Counted from the stretch's first letter, positions 22,900-35,350 are shown. The stretch: DNA of 64,000 nt from Albifimbria verrucaria (GCA_020081605.1 JAHREC010000013.1:2728001-2792000); one strand, 5' to 3'. A program made the numbers and translations. Notes: generated from the sequence alone by a model not told the origin.

Positions 22900-24217
22900 C
22901 TTGACTAATTTACTGAAAGATCAACAACTGAGGAAGTATAGCAACTTGAGTCTTAAAAGAAACTGAACCGATGATCTCCTCAGCGTGAGGCAAAACGCAC
23001 AGCTGCAGGAAAGAGAAGTCAAACTTGTTGAAATATTCAGAACTCTGTTGAAGGTGATGAGTGGTGATTCAATTGCCTATGATTGCGTCGGCCGATGGCT
23101 TTAAATCCCTATTTTTCTCTACAAGAAGAACGTAAGATCGTATGTTGCAACTGCAACCCTTCACTCTCGATGCTGCAACCTACCCCTGTGCCCTGCAATT
23201 GATGGGAAGCTCTACTGTGACTGCGTCATGGTCCCAGCCAGAAGTCTCCCTCAAATCGAGTCTTACTGTACGTCTATGTAATCTCATGGCTTGACTGATG
23301 CGATGGAGAAGAGTGTGTTTCACCAAGAAGACGCCCGTGAACTCAGTCAGAGCCGTTGTTGTTGACTTCTCACAAAACCCAGCCACCCAAGTTTAGTTGA
23401 CCGTCACGTTGCAGTGAGGAGTTAAGATGTCTGACTGTATCCTGAACTATTGGAGTGCCATTGTGAAAAGCGAAATCTTCCCAAAAATTAGCCTTACTGA
23501 GAGAAACGGAAAGGGACTCTGCCAAAAGTTGTGATATGGGTAGAGTAAGACTCTGGTTGTGGGTCACTTTGGCATACGTGAGCTTTGTACACAAAGATTC
23601 CGTATGTGAACACTTTCACGTGAGAAACTATTGTATGGAATATCTGTAATTATGAAAGGAAACGCCTCAGGCATCATTGCGTGATTGCTTGGGGCCAATC
23701 CGAACATCAAAACATCAGACGGGATTCGCATTTCCCCTCTTCCTTACACAACCGTGACATGCGATGGAGAGGCTTTTATTCTTTCACAGTAAGACTACAT
23801 GAACCTCCAGTTTATTCCATACGCCAGGTTGGATTACTGGTTATACCGCAAGTTCAGCACATGGCTGATTAGACTTACTCCGGCAGTGCCATCAGTCAGA
23901 CTATCCACGACTAGTTCTGTTGTTTTCCTTCATATCTGACTAACTCACACCGCATGAATAGAACCTAACTATTCAAAATAAGTTCAGTCCACGTCCCAAA
24001 GCTCTAGTTTGTGTAAACCGAGTAGTTGGTACAATATAGGTAACTATTCTGAACAACTCGCTATGATTCTCGATTCTGAAGAATTCAGTAAACAAGTGTC
24101 CGCGTCTGCCTTCAAGCAAAGAAGAGATATGGCTTGCAAGATAACCATAAAGCACTCATCAGGCTCAGAAGGTTCGTAATATAAATTACTCGGTTCCCAG
24201 CATATGTCCATGCTAAT
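22900..24217. other. Divergent promoter region oxidoreductase / ATP-grasp gene
   Basis: 1.3 kb without a supported gene. A TGACTAA motif, matching the fungal Yap/AP-1 half-palindrome, lies at 23937-23943 (275 bp before the ATP-grasp ATG). A second lies at 22902-22908, in the oxidoreductase leader only 3 bp from its ATG. The shared region suits co-regulation. An upstream non-coding or short coding first exon of the ATP-grasp gene cannot be excluded. Confidence 0.5.
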
Positions 24218-26156
24218 ATGTACTTCATAGCAACCTGGAGCTGCAAATGGGATATCATAAATCATTCTACAGCACCTTGTTCGTTTCAAAGCGCAGATTT
24301 GACCATTGAGTATCTTTCAGAGCCCTCAGAGAACGTCCAGAATTCTCTATGGAAGGGCGCTCAGATCATCATTGAATCGCCGGATGGTTCACCCCAAGAA
24401 CTCGTGGGGTCTGACCTTGACAATACGGCTTCACTGAAGTTTCTGCTAGAATGCCTTTCAACCACAATTGGCAAGGAAACTAAGTCTCATCGAAATGTAA
24501 AGCTTATTGCACCATCAACCAAAGGAAACATCATTCGCTCAGATATCGTCCCTTTGCGGATGTCAGATCTTGAAATTGTTGAGCGTGTGGTATCTCTGGC
24601 TTCGCCACTTCAGCAATTCGAAGGCGAAGCCTGGACTCCATCTACTTCTCTGTCCAAATTGCTTTTGGAAGCAGCTGGAGCTCTTCTTCTTCGCCCAAGC
24701 TCTAATGCGCAGGCAGCTGAAGCCGACTTACGCCTCTTGCAGCTGGAAGCTCACAACCGTCTTTCTCTTCCTCTTGTGGCCGAAGGGCTCCGAAGGAGAA
24801 CAGTCGCGTTTCTGGAAGGAAGTGGTGTTCATCCATCTCGTGGAGGCACAGCAGAGAATATCTATGGGGCTGCCCATGCTCTTGGTATCGATATGCTTGT
24901 CCTCGCTGCAGAGGGCCACTGGCTGCAGACTGATAAGCAATATTTCCATTGGAGAAAATGGTTTGTGCCAGTGAAATTCGGATTTGACGATGAATTTTCG
25001 ACTCGCATAGTTGACGCCATCAAACAATCGGGAGTCGAAGTGGAAGGGCTTTACACCACCTTCGACTGTTTTCAATGCACCATTACAATGGCAGCCACCG
25101 ATCTCGGATTGCCATGTGAAGTTGCTTCAGCATTCTGGATTGCAACCAACAAATATCGTATGAGTGATTTCGAAGGACACAAGGCATTCCGTGCAACTAG
25201 CATTGACGAGGCCCTCCACATAGCCGAGAACAACGATCTTCCTTGGCCCATTATTGTCAAGCCGTGCAATGGTTGGGGCTCGGAGGATGTCTTCAAAGTT
25301 GACAGCATCGTCGAACTTCGACAACAGGTTGCTCGCATGAACAGTGATCGTCATGGCACTGAGTTTGTCATGGAACACTATTGTGACGGCCCCGAGGTAG
25401 ACGTGAACATCGTCATGTACGATGGAGAGATTACCTTCCTCGAAATTGGTGATGAATACCCGAAAGGCGCAGAGAGTGGAACCGAGCAGTCGTTCCATGA
25501 GATGGACACCTGCTCGCCATCACAATTGCCACCTTGCGAGAGAACGTTGCTGCGCGAACATTTCGCAAAGACCTTGAGGCGATTGGGCTTCAAGAATGGT
25601 ATTTTCCACTGTGAAGCCCGTGTTGAGAACTCAGCATATGAATGGGTTTCGCTTGGAAATGGTATGAATGAGCTGCGTCCAAAGCTCAACCCCTTCAACA
25701 CCGCCGAGTGTTTGGGTTATTGAGGTCAACCCACGCCCTCCTGGCATGAAGGCCACTGGCATTGTCGAGACGACCTACGGCGTTGATTATTGGGGACTGA
25801 TTACCCTCATGGCGTTGCGTGATGGCGTTAGAGTTAAAGCTCTTTCACAGCAGTTCCGTGACGGCGCCCAATACCACGGAGACATGATGTTCATCTCAGC
25901 ATCATTTGATGACAGCAAGCAGGGCATTTGGGTGTCTGGCGATGCCGTAAGCAAGACATTGGAGGAGTATCCTCACCTCGCAAAGCATGTCTCACGAAGC
26001 ATGACATTTATCAAGGATGGTGATCTTGTACCCAAGCCAAGCTCGGGAGTCAACACCTTTGTGGCATATCTGAATATCTTTTCGCGTCGTAGCAGAAGAG
26101 AGGCGTTGGAGGTGGCTCGGGAACTCCGAGAGAAAATCATTATCGAGTACAAGTAG
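24218..26156 (+). CDS. ATP-grasp ligase, carnosine-synthase-like
   Basis: Predicted ATP-dependent carboxylate-amine ligase: such enzymes activate a carboxylate as acyl phosphate and couple it to an amine, forming an amide or dipeptide. Single exon, 645 residues after removing one surplus base in the C4 run 25689-25692. Residues 1 to about 300 form an N-terminal region without a recognised motif. The ATP-grasp core follows: WPIIVKPCNGWGSEDV (residues about 343-358, ATP-binding Lys and Gly-rich loop), FVMEHYCDGPEVDVNIVM, ITFLEIGDEYPKG, and VWVIEVNPRPPGM with the metal-binding Glu and Asn. A C-terminal lid region follows. The start at 24218 is the first ATG after an in-frame stop. Neighbours are two redox enzymes and an ABC exporter, which suggests secondary metabolism. 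Substrates unknown. Confidence 0.85.
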
Positions 26157-26433
26157 AATCATAGCCTGGAAAAATAAATATCATATTTAGTAAACGTCTT
26201 TTGAACAAGGATTTGTTGTTCAAACGTACCTTTCTGAAAAGCTCATTGTGTAACCAACGCCCACCAGTAAGACCTAGACAATCCCATGGCGCTCCAAGAG
26301 AACTGTTGACGATCATACACAAAATTAGAATCATCTGTAGCTAACCTATGAGTTCCTTAGCATAACTTCCCGGCCACTGCATCTTATAAATGAGATCATT
26401 AGCTCTAGCCACATCTATGTAGGCACTATATAA

Positions 26434-27269
26434 TCACCAAGCCTGCACGCTTTCATCGCGTCTGACAATGCTTCCATGAAATCTGTCCATCTCTCCTCGA
26501 ACAAAACGCAGAATGAATTCGCCTCCCAAGATTGGATCTGCAGCACCTGCCCGGCGCATAATCTCAGGATCCCCAGCGAGGTTGGTGGCAAGGAATCCTG
26601 GGGATATGCCAAAGCACTTGACACCATCCGCTTCCAAAATTCGTACCCATATTAGAAGAGCCATATTAAGCGCGGCTTTGCTCACACGGTAAGCATATGC
26701 ATTGCTTGATTGTTTGCGTTGTGGTTTGGGCCAACCTGGTGTATACTTGGGTTGACGGCCCTCTCCGGTTGTTTTCCTATCATGTTCCTCAACTAGCGAA
26801 GCCATACCACTAGTGACGAACAGCAATCTTGGATTTGATGACTTGAGTAGTAGCGGTGCAAACTCTGTCGTCACCACTTGAGGGATGTGAGATTTATGTC
26901 CATTGTGTTATTCCACGCCTCTCGCTGTGACATCGTCCTGTTCATATAATCGGTGTCACAGCCACCACCAGCGTTGTTGACCAAGGCATCAATGCGCCCT
27001 AAACTATTCTCCACGTATTGGACTGCCTTTTCAATAGATTCATCATTAGTGATGTCAAGCTCAAGCTCTTCTACAGAGCTCCCGCCCGGTGACTTGGTCG
27101 CGCGAAGCTCTGCACAAGCATTTTGTAGTTTGGTGAGTGAGCGGCCTGTGGCCAGAATGTGATACTGATCGCTAGAACGCCACAGTGCCTGCAGTGTGGC
27201 GAGACCGAGGCCTGCGTTGGCTCCTGTCACGAAGACGATCTTTCTATCCGCGACGGGACCTTCAGTCAT
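26434..27269 (-). CDS. Short-chain dehydrogenase/reductase
   Basis: NAD(P)-dependent oxidoreductase of the classical SDR family; 278 residues after adding one base. The cofactor motif TGANAGLG lies at residues 15-22, NNAGGG near residue 97, and the catalytic pair in YRVSKAAL near residue 185. SPGFLATNL follows as the typical post-active-site segment. The frame break sits at 26882-26884, where one more C on the coding strand joins INLTSPQVVTTEFAP. The start at 27269 gives a normal short N-terminus; an in-frame ATG at 27356 would add 29 residues without support. It converges with the ATP-grasp gene (277 bp apart) and is divergent from the ABC transporter. Probably a tailoring reductase of the same pathway; substrate unknown. 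Confidence 0.85.
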
Positions 27270-28058
27270 TTTGTTAACGTGTAGGGCACTGTTAGAAGCG
27301 AGAGCGAAACCAACTTCGACGGTACCAGATGAATTGCATTGAACACAAAAATTCATTGACTATCTAGGAAGTTACGCATATAGCCCAGACGACGGGTCTT
27401 GCGCGTTCTCTTTCTGGGTTACTAAGGCTCACCACACAACTGAGGTTCCCTGACTCGACAATACACCATTCCTGGAGGCCTTCATACGGGGTAGCAGTCT
27501 TTATTACAGTACTCTGACAGTACGTGACTCAACGTCCCTTGTAAGAGACCTAGAAAGCCTAGGACTTTTGACCGCGGCCCCAGCTGGGCCGCTTAGCCGA
27601 TCTGCCGTCCACTGTTGACAAGGGTCTGGACGGAGCCCTGCATGTTGGTACTACCCCTGTCCGTATTCGCCATCGCGTTTCTGACTGTGCCTTAGATAAG
27701 TTCAATAAGAAGACCAATGGGGAGACATGAGGCAAGTGGTCTTCCTTTCACGGCTTTGTCGACTCCCATTTGGCCTGACTTAGACTCACAACGCTAGCTT
27801 CAACACAGGACCAGTTGTGGGTTCGCATGAGATCTGTCTGCATGCTCACATTCTGCAGAAAGAGTGATCATGCCCCATACTCGTTCATGCTGAACCAGAG
27901 TGTACATACCAAGTCCTGCTATGAACCCTCCGCTTTGGCAACGTTGATGAACACGAATTTTGAGTTGTCATCACCGATCTTCTCTTAACCAACTATAAGG
28001 ACCAGGAATAAAACGAAAGAACAGCCAGTTCAACCAGCTACGGCTGTCAGCCAAAGCT
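27270..28058. other. Divergent promoter region SDR / ABC transporter
   Basis: 789 bp without a gene. Contains an AP-1/Gcn4-type TGACTCA at 27525-27531. It also contains a perfect 7-bp inverted repeat GCGGCCC/GGGCCGC with spacer CAGCT at 27574-27592, which resembles paired CGG/CCG half-sites of Zn2Cys6 regulators. Confidence 0.5.
27525..27531 (+). promoter_or_regulatory. AP-1/Gcn4-type site TGACTCA
   Basis: Exact palindromic bZIP consensus between the SDR and ABC starts. A bZIP gene lies in the same block, so it could be a target site. The match is only seven bases and may be chance. Confidence 0.3.
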
Positions 28059-31000
28059 ATGGCTCAAACAACAGATCAGGGCTCTCTTTCAAGCCCAGGG
28101 CACCTCGATGAAGAAGGCCGCGCCATTCTTTCTCGCCAACTTGAAGGTCTACCAAACGACATTCGCAAAAAGGCCTCGCCTATGAAGTACGCAGCCCGTT
28201 TAGATGTGGCTGTTCTTGTCGCCAGTTCCATTATGGGCATTCTTGCTGGCGCCGCAAACCCGTTGTTGACAGTCATTTTTGGTCAGCTCGCCGGAACATT
28301 TGCTGATTTTGCCCGTGGCGATGTAACTTCTGAAGAGCTGCGGCACAAGAGTAGCCAGTTCACACTCTACTATATCTATCTAGCCGTGGCGGAGTTCGTT
28401 CTCATCTACGGAAGCACTGTCGGCTTCTATTATGCTGGAGAACGTGTCACGCAACGTATTCGACATGCTTATCTCGACGCTACCGTCCGACAGAACATGG
28501 CATACTTTGATACCCAAGGTGTTGGCATTGTAACCAACCACATTGCTTCCGACATGAACCAGATCCAGGAAAGTCTCACGAGCAAGCTGCCTCTGGCGTT
28601 GACGGCGGCCGCAAATTTTGGTTCCGCATTTGTTATTGCATTCATCATGAGCTGGAAGCTTGCACTCGTTCTGTGTAGTGTATTTGCTGCAATGTTCATC
28701 GTCACATATGTCACCACCCTTATGCGATCAAGTACGGTATCATGTCGTCTCGCCTATATGGTGATGGTTCATCCATCGCTCAAGAAGCACTAAGCTCTAT
28801 TCGCGATGTCACTGCTTCTGGAAGCCAGGATCAACTTTGCCAAAAATACGAAGAAACATTGGCCAAAGCCGAGAAGGCTGGACTTCGCTCACGACTTGTC
28901 GTCGCCCTGTCGATAGGCTGGTTCAATGCCATGCCTTGCTTCGCTGAAGCACTGGGTTTCTTCGCCGGCACTCGCTTTCTGATAGGTGGTCACTCAAACG
29001 TTTCTAGCCTCGTGAGTGCTATCATCGCTGTGGTTAATGGAGCATTCGCTGTAGTCCGTATTGTTCCCACGGCACAAGCCTTTGTATCTGGCATGGCCAG
29101 TGCAAGTGCTGTCTTTGAGATCATTGCCCGGCAATCACCACAAGATCCTAAGTCACAGAAGGGTATCAAACCTGAGAAGGACTTGGTTGGAGAGTTTAAG
29201 CTTAAGAACTTGGAACTTGTTTACCCTTCTAGACAGGAGGTACTTGTTCTTAGAGGCGTTGACATTGATATCCCCGCCTTTAAAACGACTGCAATTGTCG
29301 GGTTGTCTGGGTCTGGTAAGAGTAGTATATTCGGACTGCTCGAAAGGTTTTATGAGCCCACAAAGGGATCCATCACAGTCGACGGGCACGATCTGCAGGA
29401 ACTTAACTTGAGATGGCTCCGCAATCAGATGGGATATGTCGGCCAAGAACCTGTCCTATTCAGTGCCACAGTATTTGAGAACATTCGCCTTGGTCTAGAG
29501 GGCTGCGGTCAAACATACGACGCCGAAACAACCCGTGAGAAGGTGATTGCGGCTGCAAAGCTCGCCAATGCTCACGACTTCATCATGAGTCTAGCCTCTG
29601 GATATGAAACCGAGGTTGGCGAAAAGGGTGCTCTTCTCTCGGGAGGCCAGAGACAACGAGTGGCTATTGCAAGAGCAGTGATTTCCGAACCAAAGATTCT
29701 CTTACTCGACGAGGCAACATCAGCGCTTGACACAACTTCGGAGCACAAGGTTCAGCTTGCACTTGACGCCGCCGCTCGTGATCGCACTACAATTGTCATC
29801 ACCCATAGACTATCCACAATCAAGAACGCCGACAAGATAATTGTCATGGGTGGTGGAAAGGTACTCGAGGAGGGTTCCCATCAGGAGCTTATGGCTCTCA
29901 AGGGCACGTATCTCAAGCTCGTCGAGACGCAGCAGGTAGATACTGGCAAAGGACGTCCCCAAGCATATTCGAGAGCGATAGTATACACGGAAGCATTGGC
30001 CAAACAAAAGAAAAGTATTCCGTATCTGCAGATTCAAGGGAAGAGATTGGGTTCTCGGGCCTACGAGATGAAGAAAATCTTGGGCGGAACTCCAAGCCGA
30101 AGGCAGGTCTCATCTCTACTTTGAAACTGATGGTGGAGATTAACAGGCGCGAATCGCTGTTCCTCGTTGGAGGCATGGTGTCAGCCATGTTGGCAGGCCT
30201 TGGTCTTCCTGCTCAGTCCATTCCGTTTGCTAAAATCCTCAGCTCTTTCAAAATCTCACCAACGGAAGAACCACACCGACTACAGCACGACGTAAGCTTC
30301 TGGGCATTGATTTTTACCGTCATTGGCATATACTGCTTCCTCATCTGGGTGATCAACGGAGTCCTGTTTGCATATGCCACGGAGAAGCTCGCGTCTCGTG
30401 CGCGACATCTCTGCCTGAAGTACTTGCTCAGACAAGATATTGGTTACTTCGATGATGAGGAACACTCAACCGATAAGGCCAGTGCCATGCTTGCATCTTG
30501 CGGCTCAGATTTGGCTGGTTTTGGTGGTGCTGTCATTGGCAGTATCCTTACCTTTACATTCACCATTGTTTCGGGAATCATCATGTCGCTGGCCTTTGGC
30601 TGGAAGCTTGCTTTGGTTTGTATGGTAACTATACCGTTCACAGCACTCCTTGGCTGGGTTCGATTGCAGTTCACCTCCATCTTTGAGACAAAGGTCCGTT
30701 TGAGCGGCCAGCAAGCTGCGGCCTACGCCACTGAGGCTGTTAAAGCCATCCGTACTGTCGCAGCCGATGGACTCGAAGACTTCGTGCTTGAACGCTACCA
30801 ATTGGTACAGAAGGAGCAAGCTTCTGAGTCTTTGCCGACTGTTCTCAAAGTCTCGGCCCTCTTCGCAGCGTCGCAGTCCGTCCCCTTTTGGCTGCGGCAC
30901 TGGCCTTCTGGTACGGTAGCAGGCTCCTCGCCAGCCACGAGTATGGCCTTACGCAATATTTTATCTGCTTCATCACTTTGATCTGGGGTTCGGCAATTGC

Positions 31001-31923
31001 TGGAGCTTTGTTCAACTTTGCGCCAGATGTTGGTAAGGCGATGAATGCTGCCATGCAGCTCAGGGCCATCTTTGACCGTACACCTACCGTGGACAACTGG
31101 GACAGCACCGGCGCCCGGGTTAAGAAGTCCAACTGTAGGGGTCATATTTCTCTCCAGAATGTCAACTTCCGCTACCCAGCTCGGCCCGATCAACTTGTGC
31201 TGCGGAATTGCACCATCGACATCCCAGAGGGTAAATTCGTGGCTCTCGTTGGAGCCAGCGGCTCCGGCAAGTCAACCATACTGTCACTGCTCGAGCGTTT
31301 CTACAAACCCGCATCAGGCATGATCGCCCTCGATGGCCAGGATATTTCGAGCATTAACATCAAAGATTACCGAGGGCTCTTGTCCCTCGTTGGCCAAGAT
31401 CCGGCAATCTACTCCGGAACCGTTCGCGACAATCTCCTATTGGGGCACAGCAACACCATCCCCGAGGATGTACTAGTGCGTGTTTGCAAGGATGCGAACA
31501 TTTACGATTTCATCAGCTCGCTGCCGTGAGTATATCAGATATCCGAGCTGTGAACCGAAACTAACATGATACTAGACAAGGGTGGGACACCATTGTCGGA
31601 TCCAGCGGCACTATGCTGAGTGGCGGGCAGAAACAACGAATCTCTATCGCTCGTGCCCTCCTCCGTGATCCAAAGATCCTTCTCCTCGACGAGGCTACAT
31701 CGGCGCTTGACTCGGACTCGGAAAAGCTGGTGCAGGAAGCGTTGCAGCGAGCTTCGCGGAGTCGGACGACAGTTGCCATTGCGCATCGCCTGAGCACCGT
31801 ACGAGACGCAGACCTGATTTATGTACTGAGCGAGGGCCGTGTGGTGGAGAAGGGTCTCATGAGGAGTTACTGAAATTAGATGGGCATTACGCGGAGTTGC
31901 TGAAGATGCAGCAACTGCAATAG
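28059..31923 (+). CDS. ABCB-type full ABC transporter (MDR/Ste6-like)
   Basis: ATP-driven membrane exporter with two (transmembrane domain plus nucleotide-binding domain) halves; 1272 residues after four single-base additions. Exons 28059-31525 and 31576-31923 (50-nt intron). Half 1: membrane domain from about residue 50, Walker [11 protein letters not shown], signature [15 protein letters not shown], Walker [13 protein letters not shown]. Half 2: membrane domain from about 30150, Walker [11 protein letters not shown], signature [14 protein letters not shown], Walker [15 protein letters not shown], and the H-loop AIAHRLST. All catalytic motifs of both ATP sites are present. Frame breaks lie at 28720-28721, in the linker near 29948-29960, at the T4 run 30886-30889, and at 31852-31854. 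Likely exporter of the cluster product or a toxic compound. Confidence 0.9.
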
Positions 31924-33609
31924 AGGCTAGAGAATGGATACGTGTTCTCCACTTCATACAAACAACCCTGGCCCATACACTTGAAGACCTCAACAACCCC
32001 TTTATGGTTATTTGATATAGGGCCGCGCTGGCCCCACGAGCCGACCTCCCCGACCTCGCCGACCATGGGGTGTTACTGGAGCCGGCGACGGCGTCCGGCT
32101 TGTCTGTGCATGTTTTCACATCTAGGTGGCCGTTGAAAGACTGGGTCGGATGGATCATTTTATGTAAGAGGAATGACCACAGCATGCAGGGTCCTCTGTT
32201 AACCGCAACCTGGGGCGTTGCACGAAGACGGGAGATAGGCAGCTGGGGATCGCGGGGAGCGCGATTGTCCCAATTTTGAACTGGTTGCCCTGCCCACTTC
32301 AAGAACAACTGCTGTCCTCAAGCGAGGGCGACCGCTGGTACAGTATAGCTGAGCTGCAACCTGGCTGTACTCCAACCAATATGGAGGCGTGGTTGTTGTG
32401 CGTCAACTGACGCACTTTTGCCACTCTCACCATATCCACCACTTGTTCTCGGACAATTTACCGAAAGGGTGCCGAGTTTTCCGGTTGCAAGACAAATTCA
32501 AATTACAGTGCGGGTTGTGTTTATTCAAGGCATCAATGAGTGTTATGCCGGGCTTGGTTACGATGGTTTCATGTTATACCTTTGTATCTCCGAGGTAACA
32601 ATTTGCTCAGATGTTCATTCTCAACTACGGGCTACAGGAACAAGTCGGTGTGCTTGTGGTTGTTACACCATGAATACGGTCCCTGCAACCAGGGTAAGGA
32701 TGACCATCCCAACCGTAAGATATCCTATCACCGTTAGTTACCGTGGTTGCCGGACTTCGGTGTCTGACCCTCTGTCCCGGCCGAGTAAGTCCTAGGATGA
32801 GTTGGCAAGGGTTCTGTTGCGCCACTCCTCTATATGCACACTGGCCTGTGTCCAACACCTGCCCTATGCAACATCGGCTGCGCTTAGATGCTGCTGTTCT
32901 CACCCTTGTCACTACAAATTTAACGTTCCATTGCCCTATGAGGATCTCGTTAGGCTACTCTAGGCCGAGGCGCTGGCCTTGTTACCCCTGTCAGGACCCT
33001 CTCGCGATCACCTCATTCAGTAGCGCAGTTGATCTTTTGGCACTCTTGTCATCTGGATGATATGAACACTTTGTGCCACTATTCTTGCGCTTAAGGAGCT
33101 ACTCGAGCAACATACCATGTTATACGAATTATGTTCTTGGTTTAAGCGGCATCATGGGTTGATGTACAAGAAGCACTCGCACATGCAACAGACCCAGACT
33201 GTATACTCCTCTAGACGATGATGTGGCCACAGGGAGGTATCAACCGGTCAAAAAGATGGCGCCATGTCGATTGAGGCTCCTGGTCCTCCCATTAGCGCCC
33301 GCACTGTGAGTTGTCTTAGTGGCCATTGGCCAGAACGAAGACGCTCACTCGTTTCATGTGGTTTATGAAAGCTGCAATCACCAGCCTGTATTCCTTCATC
33401 CGTCAAGGGTGGCAGTAGTTGGATGGAGTCGGAACTTCTGTAAAGGCCAAATGCTCACAGAGGGGTACATCTCCAAATCGACAGGGGCAGGGTGTAATGG
33501 GGGTGATCTTCCTCGGAGCTGGCCAGACTCAACATAATAAGTATGTAAAGATTGCCACCGCTAATCTTTTCAGCAAAGGGATAGCCCTTGTACTATTCCA
33601 AGACTCATC
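31924..33609. other. Intergenic upstream of the bZIP gene
   Basis: 1.7 kb. No gene recognised. Short open frames occur on both strands without motifs. Holds the TGACG-type inverted repeat at 32399-32414. Confidence 0.5.
32399..32414. promoter_or_regulatory. Inverted repeat TGCGTCA-AC-TGACGCA, candidate bZIP operator
   Basis: Perfect 7-bp arms around a 2-bp spacer, each containing the bZIP/CRE half-site TGACG. It lies 1.2 kb upstream of the bZIP start and 476 bp after the ABC stop. It could serve autoregulation; functional role inferred only from sequence. Confidence 0.4.
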
Positions 33610-35350
33610 ATGTCAGCCAAGGCTAGTAGTCTCCAGGTCGAGAACGAGGCAGACGACTGGACCCAAGTGGAAGATCGACAGGAACGCAAGCGTATACAGA
33701 ACAGATTGGCACAACGTATCTACAGTATGAATCCCTCCGTGCAATGCCATTGCCCTGAATCTTGGTCTCTTGGCTGATCCCGGAACAGGGAAGAATTTGA
33801 AGCAGAAGCTAGAGACTCTAGAACGTTTAGCGAAGACATTGCAGCCAGGCTTGGTTGCTGGCATAGGTAACTGATGCCACAAATTAATCTCACATACTCA
33901 AAGCTTCAAGGCTAACACCCTGAAGAAACCTCCCATGATGATTTGATTCAAAAGGCACGATCAGCCGTTGGCAAGGGCTCCGATGGATCAGAAGCAGATC
34001 TGGTGGCAAAATATCTTTCAACACCGCAGAACACTTCTCTCACTGGGGGCAGTTCCGATTCAGATGCTTGTCCCAATGAGTCAAGCTCAAGAGCTTCAAT
34101 GCTTGGGGGCATTGGCGGGCTCCGAGAGCACAAGTTTCATGGTATGGACATGAACATAGACCCTGCCCTCCAGTCGACATTTGACATTGAGAATGGAGAC
34201 TTGTGGGGAGTGTCGAACATGGAGATGGCATCAGATTCAGAAGCTGCCCTCACAAACATTGGTCAATTACTAGAAGCTCACGCTCTGGACTACTTTAGCT
34301 TTGAGAAGCTTGACCACACCCAAAGAAAGACAGCTGGAGTGTCTCCAGGGTTCATGGATTCCATCCGTGGCATGAGAACCGATAGTACTAGCAGCAGTGC
34401 TTCTAGTACCGAGGATCAAACTGATGGGACCAGGCTGAATCTACGTCTACCTGCTCAGTCTTGGTCTGGCAGGAGCAGACGACGAGGAGGTAGTGATTCA
34501 GATACAACAGTTGAACCAAACTCGGGCACTGACAGCGCTATGGGCGGCTCGCAGTCTTCAGTGTCTTCGCCAGACGAGTCGCCTGAGCCTACAGAAAAGG
34601 GGAGATCACATGCAAGATACATCTAATTCGCAGCCCGAATCATCTGAGCTAAACGCTCGACTTTCATCTGTGCTGGCAAGCGTCAAGTCTCATGGTTTCA
34701 GTTCTTTGGAAGATGCCATGGTGCATTTCCTGACCGCCGACTTGACGGAACGGCCGTCCCTTGCCTTTTCACAACGCCTCAGCCGACGACGTGGCCTCGC
34801 ATGGATGCTCCTCAAAGTACGCGAGGCAGCCAGTGATTGGAGCGAACCAGAGGCCCAAGGTTGGCGCGACGGGGTGTCCCAGTCTGCTGAGATTATCTTT
34901 ATGGATGAGTACAGAAGATATTTAGCCACATCAGGCGGTTTTGGCTCCCATGTCGAGAAGCTTCATGCTTCAGGCGAGTTACTAACTCTCCAGGCTCTCT
35001 TCCAGGAGGAGGTAAGATGACTCTATCAAGCTGTGTCATTTCAACATGACTTAATAAACTGATCAAATGCCTTTTTACAGTTACCAAGATTATACGATTT
35101 ACTGGAGAGCCTCTGCCAGACTGCTGATGGCGGAAAGGCAAAGACAAGCGGTGAAAACTCCAGGTCGGACATGGTTGTCCGTATCATATACATGATCTTT
35201 GAGGCCTCGCTGCTACAGGCGGGAAGCAAAGGGGCGGCTGAGCCAATCACTCCATATTACTTCCTCCTTTGCAATTTAAGAATAGAAATTAGATTCAGTG
35301 GCAAAACAAATTTAATTCTGGCCATCACCTTGGGAGATTCAGGCGCTTAG
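33610..35350 (+). CDS. bZIP transcription factor
   Basis: Nuclear DNA-binding regulator. Exons 33610-33724, 33789-33866, 33926-35011 and 35081-35350; 515 residues after removing one surplus G in the G4 run 34599-34602. The basic region RKRIQNRLAQRIYRK (about residues 26-40) has the invariant Asn and Arg pattern NxxAQxxxR, formed across intron 1. A short leucine-containing helix KLETLERLAKT follows. The middle is Ser/Asp-rich and probably disordered. The C-terminal 250 residues (from SSELNARLSSVLASVKS) are a conserved-looking helical region seen in fungal bZIP proteins, function unknown to me. It lies at the right end of the accessory block downstream of the transporter, a common place for a pathway-specific regulator. 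Confidence 0.85.

Noticed and set aside
25660..25710. 47-nt intron in the ATP-grasp gene (GTATGA...CCGAG)
   Set aside because: Removing it does not give the frame of VWVIEVNPRPPG; dropping one C in the C4 run does, and the total length becomes divisible by three.
27267..27356. Upstream start of the SDR at 27356
   Set aside because: The extra 29 residues precede the normal SDR start and show no targeting or domain features.
21131..31923. Accessory-cluster genes as pseudogenes
   Set aside because: Their frame breaks have the same one-base homopolymer signature as breaks in essential genes and the tRNA, no extra nonsense mutations are seen, and all catalytic motifs are intact.
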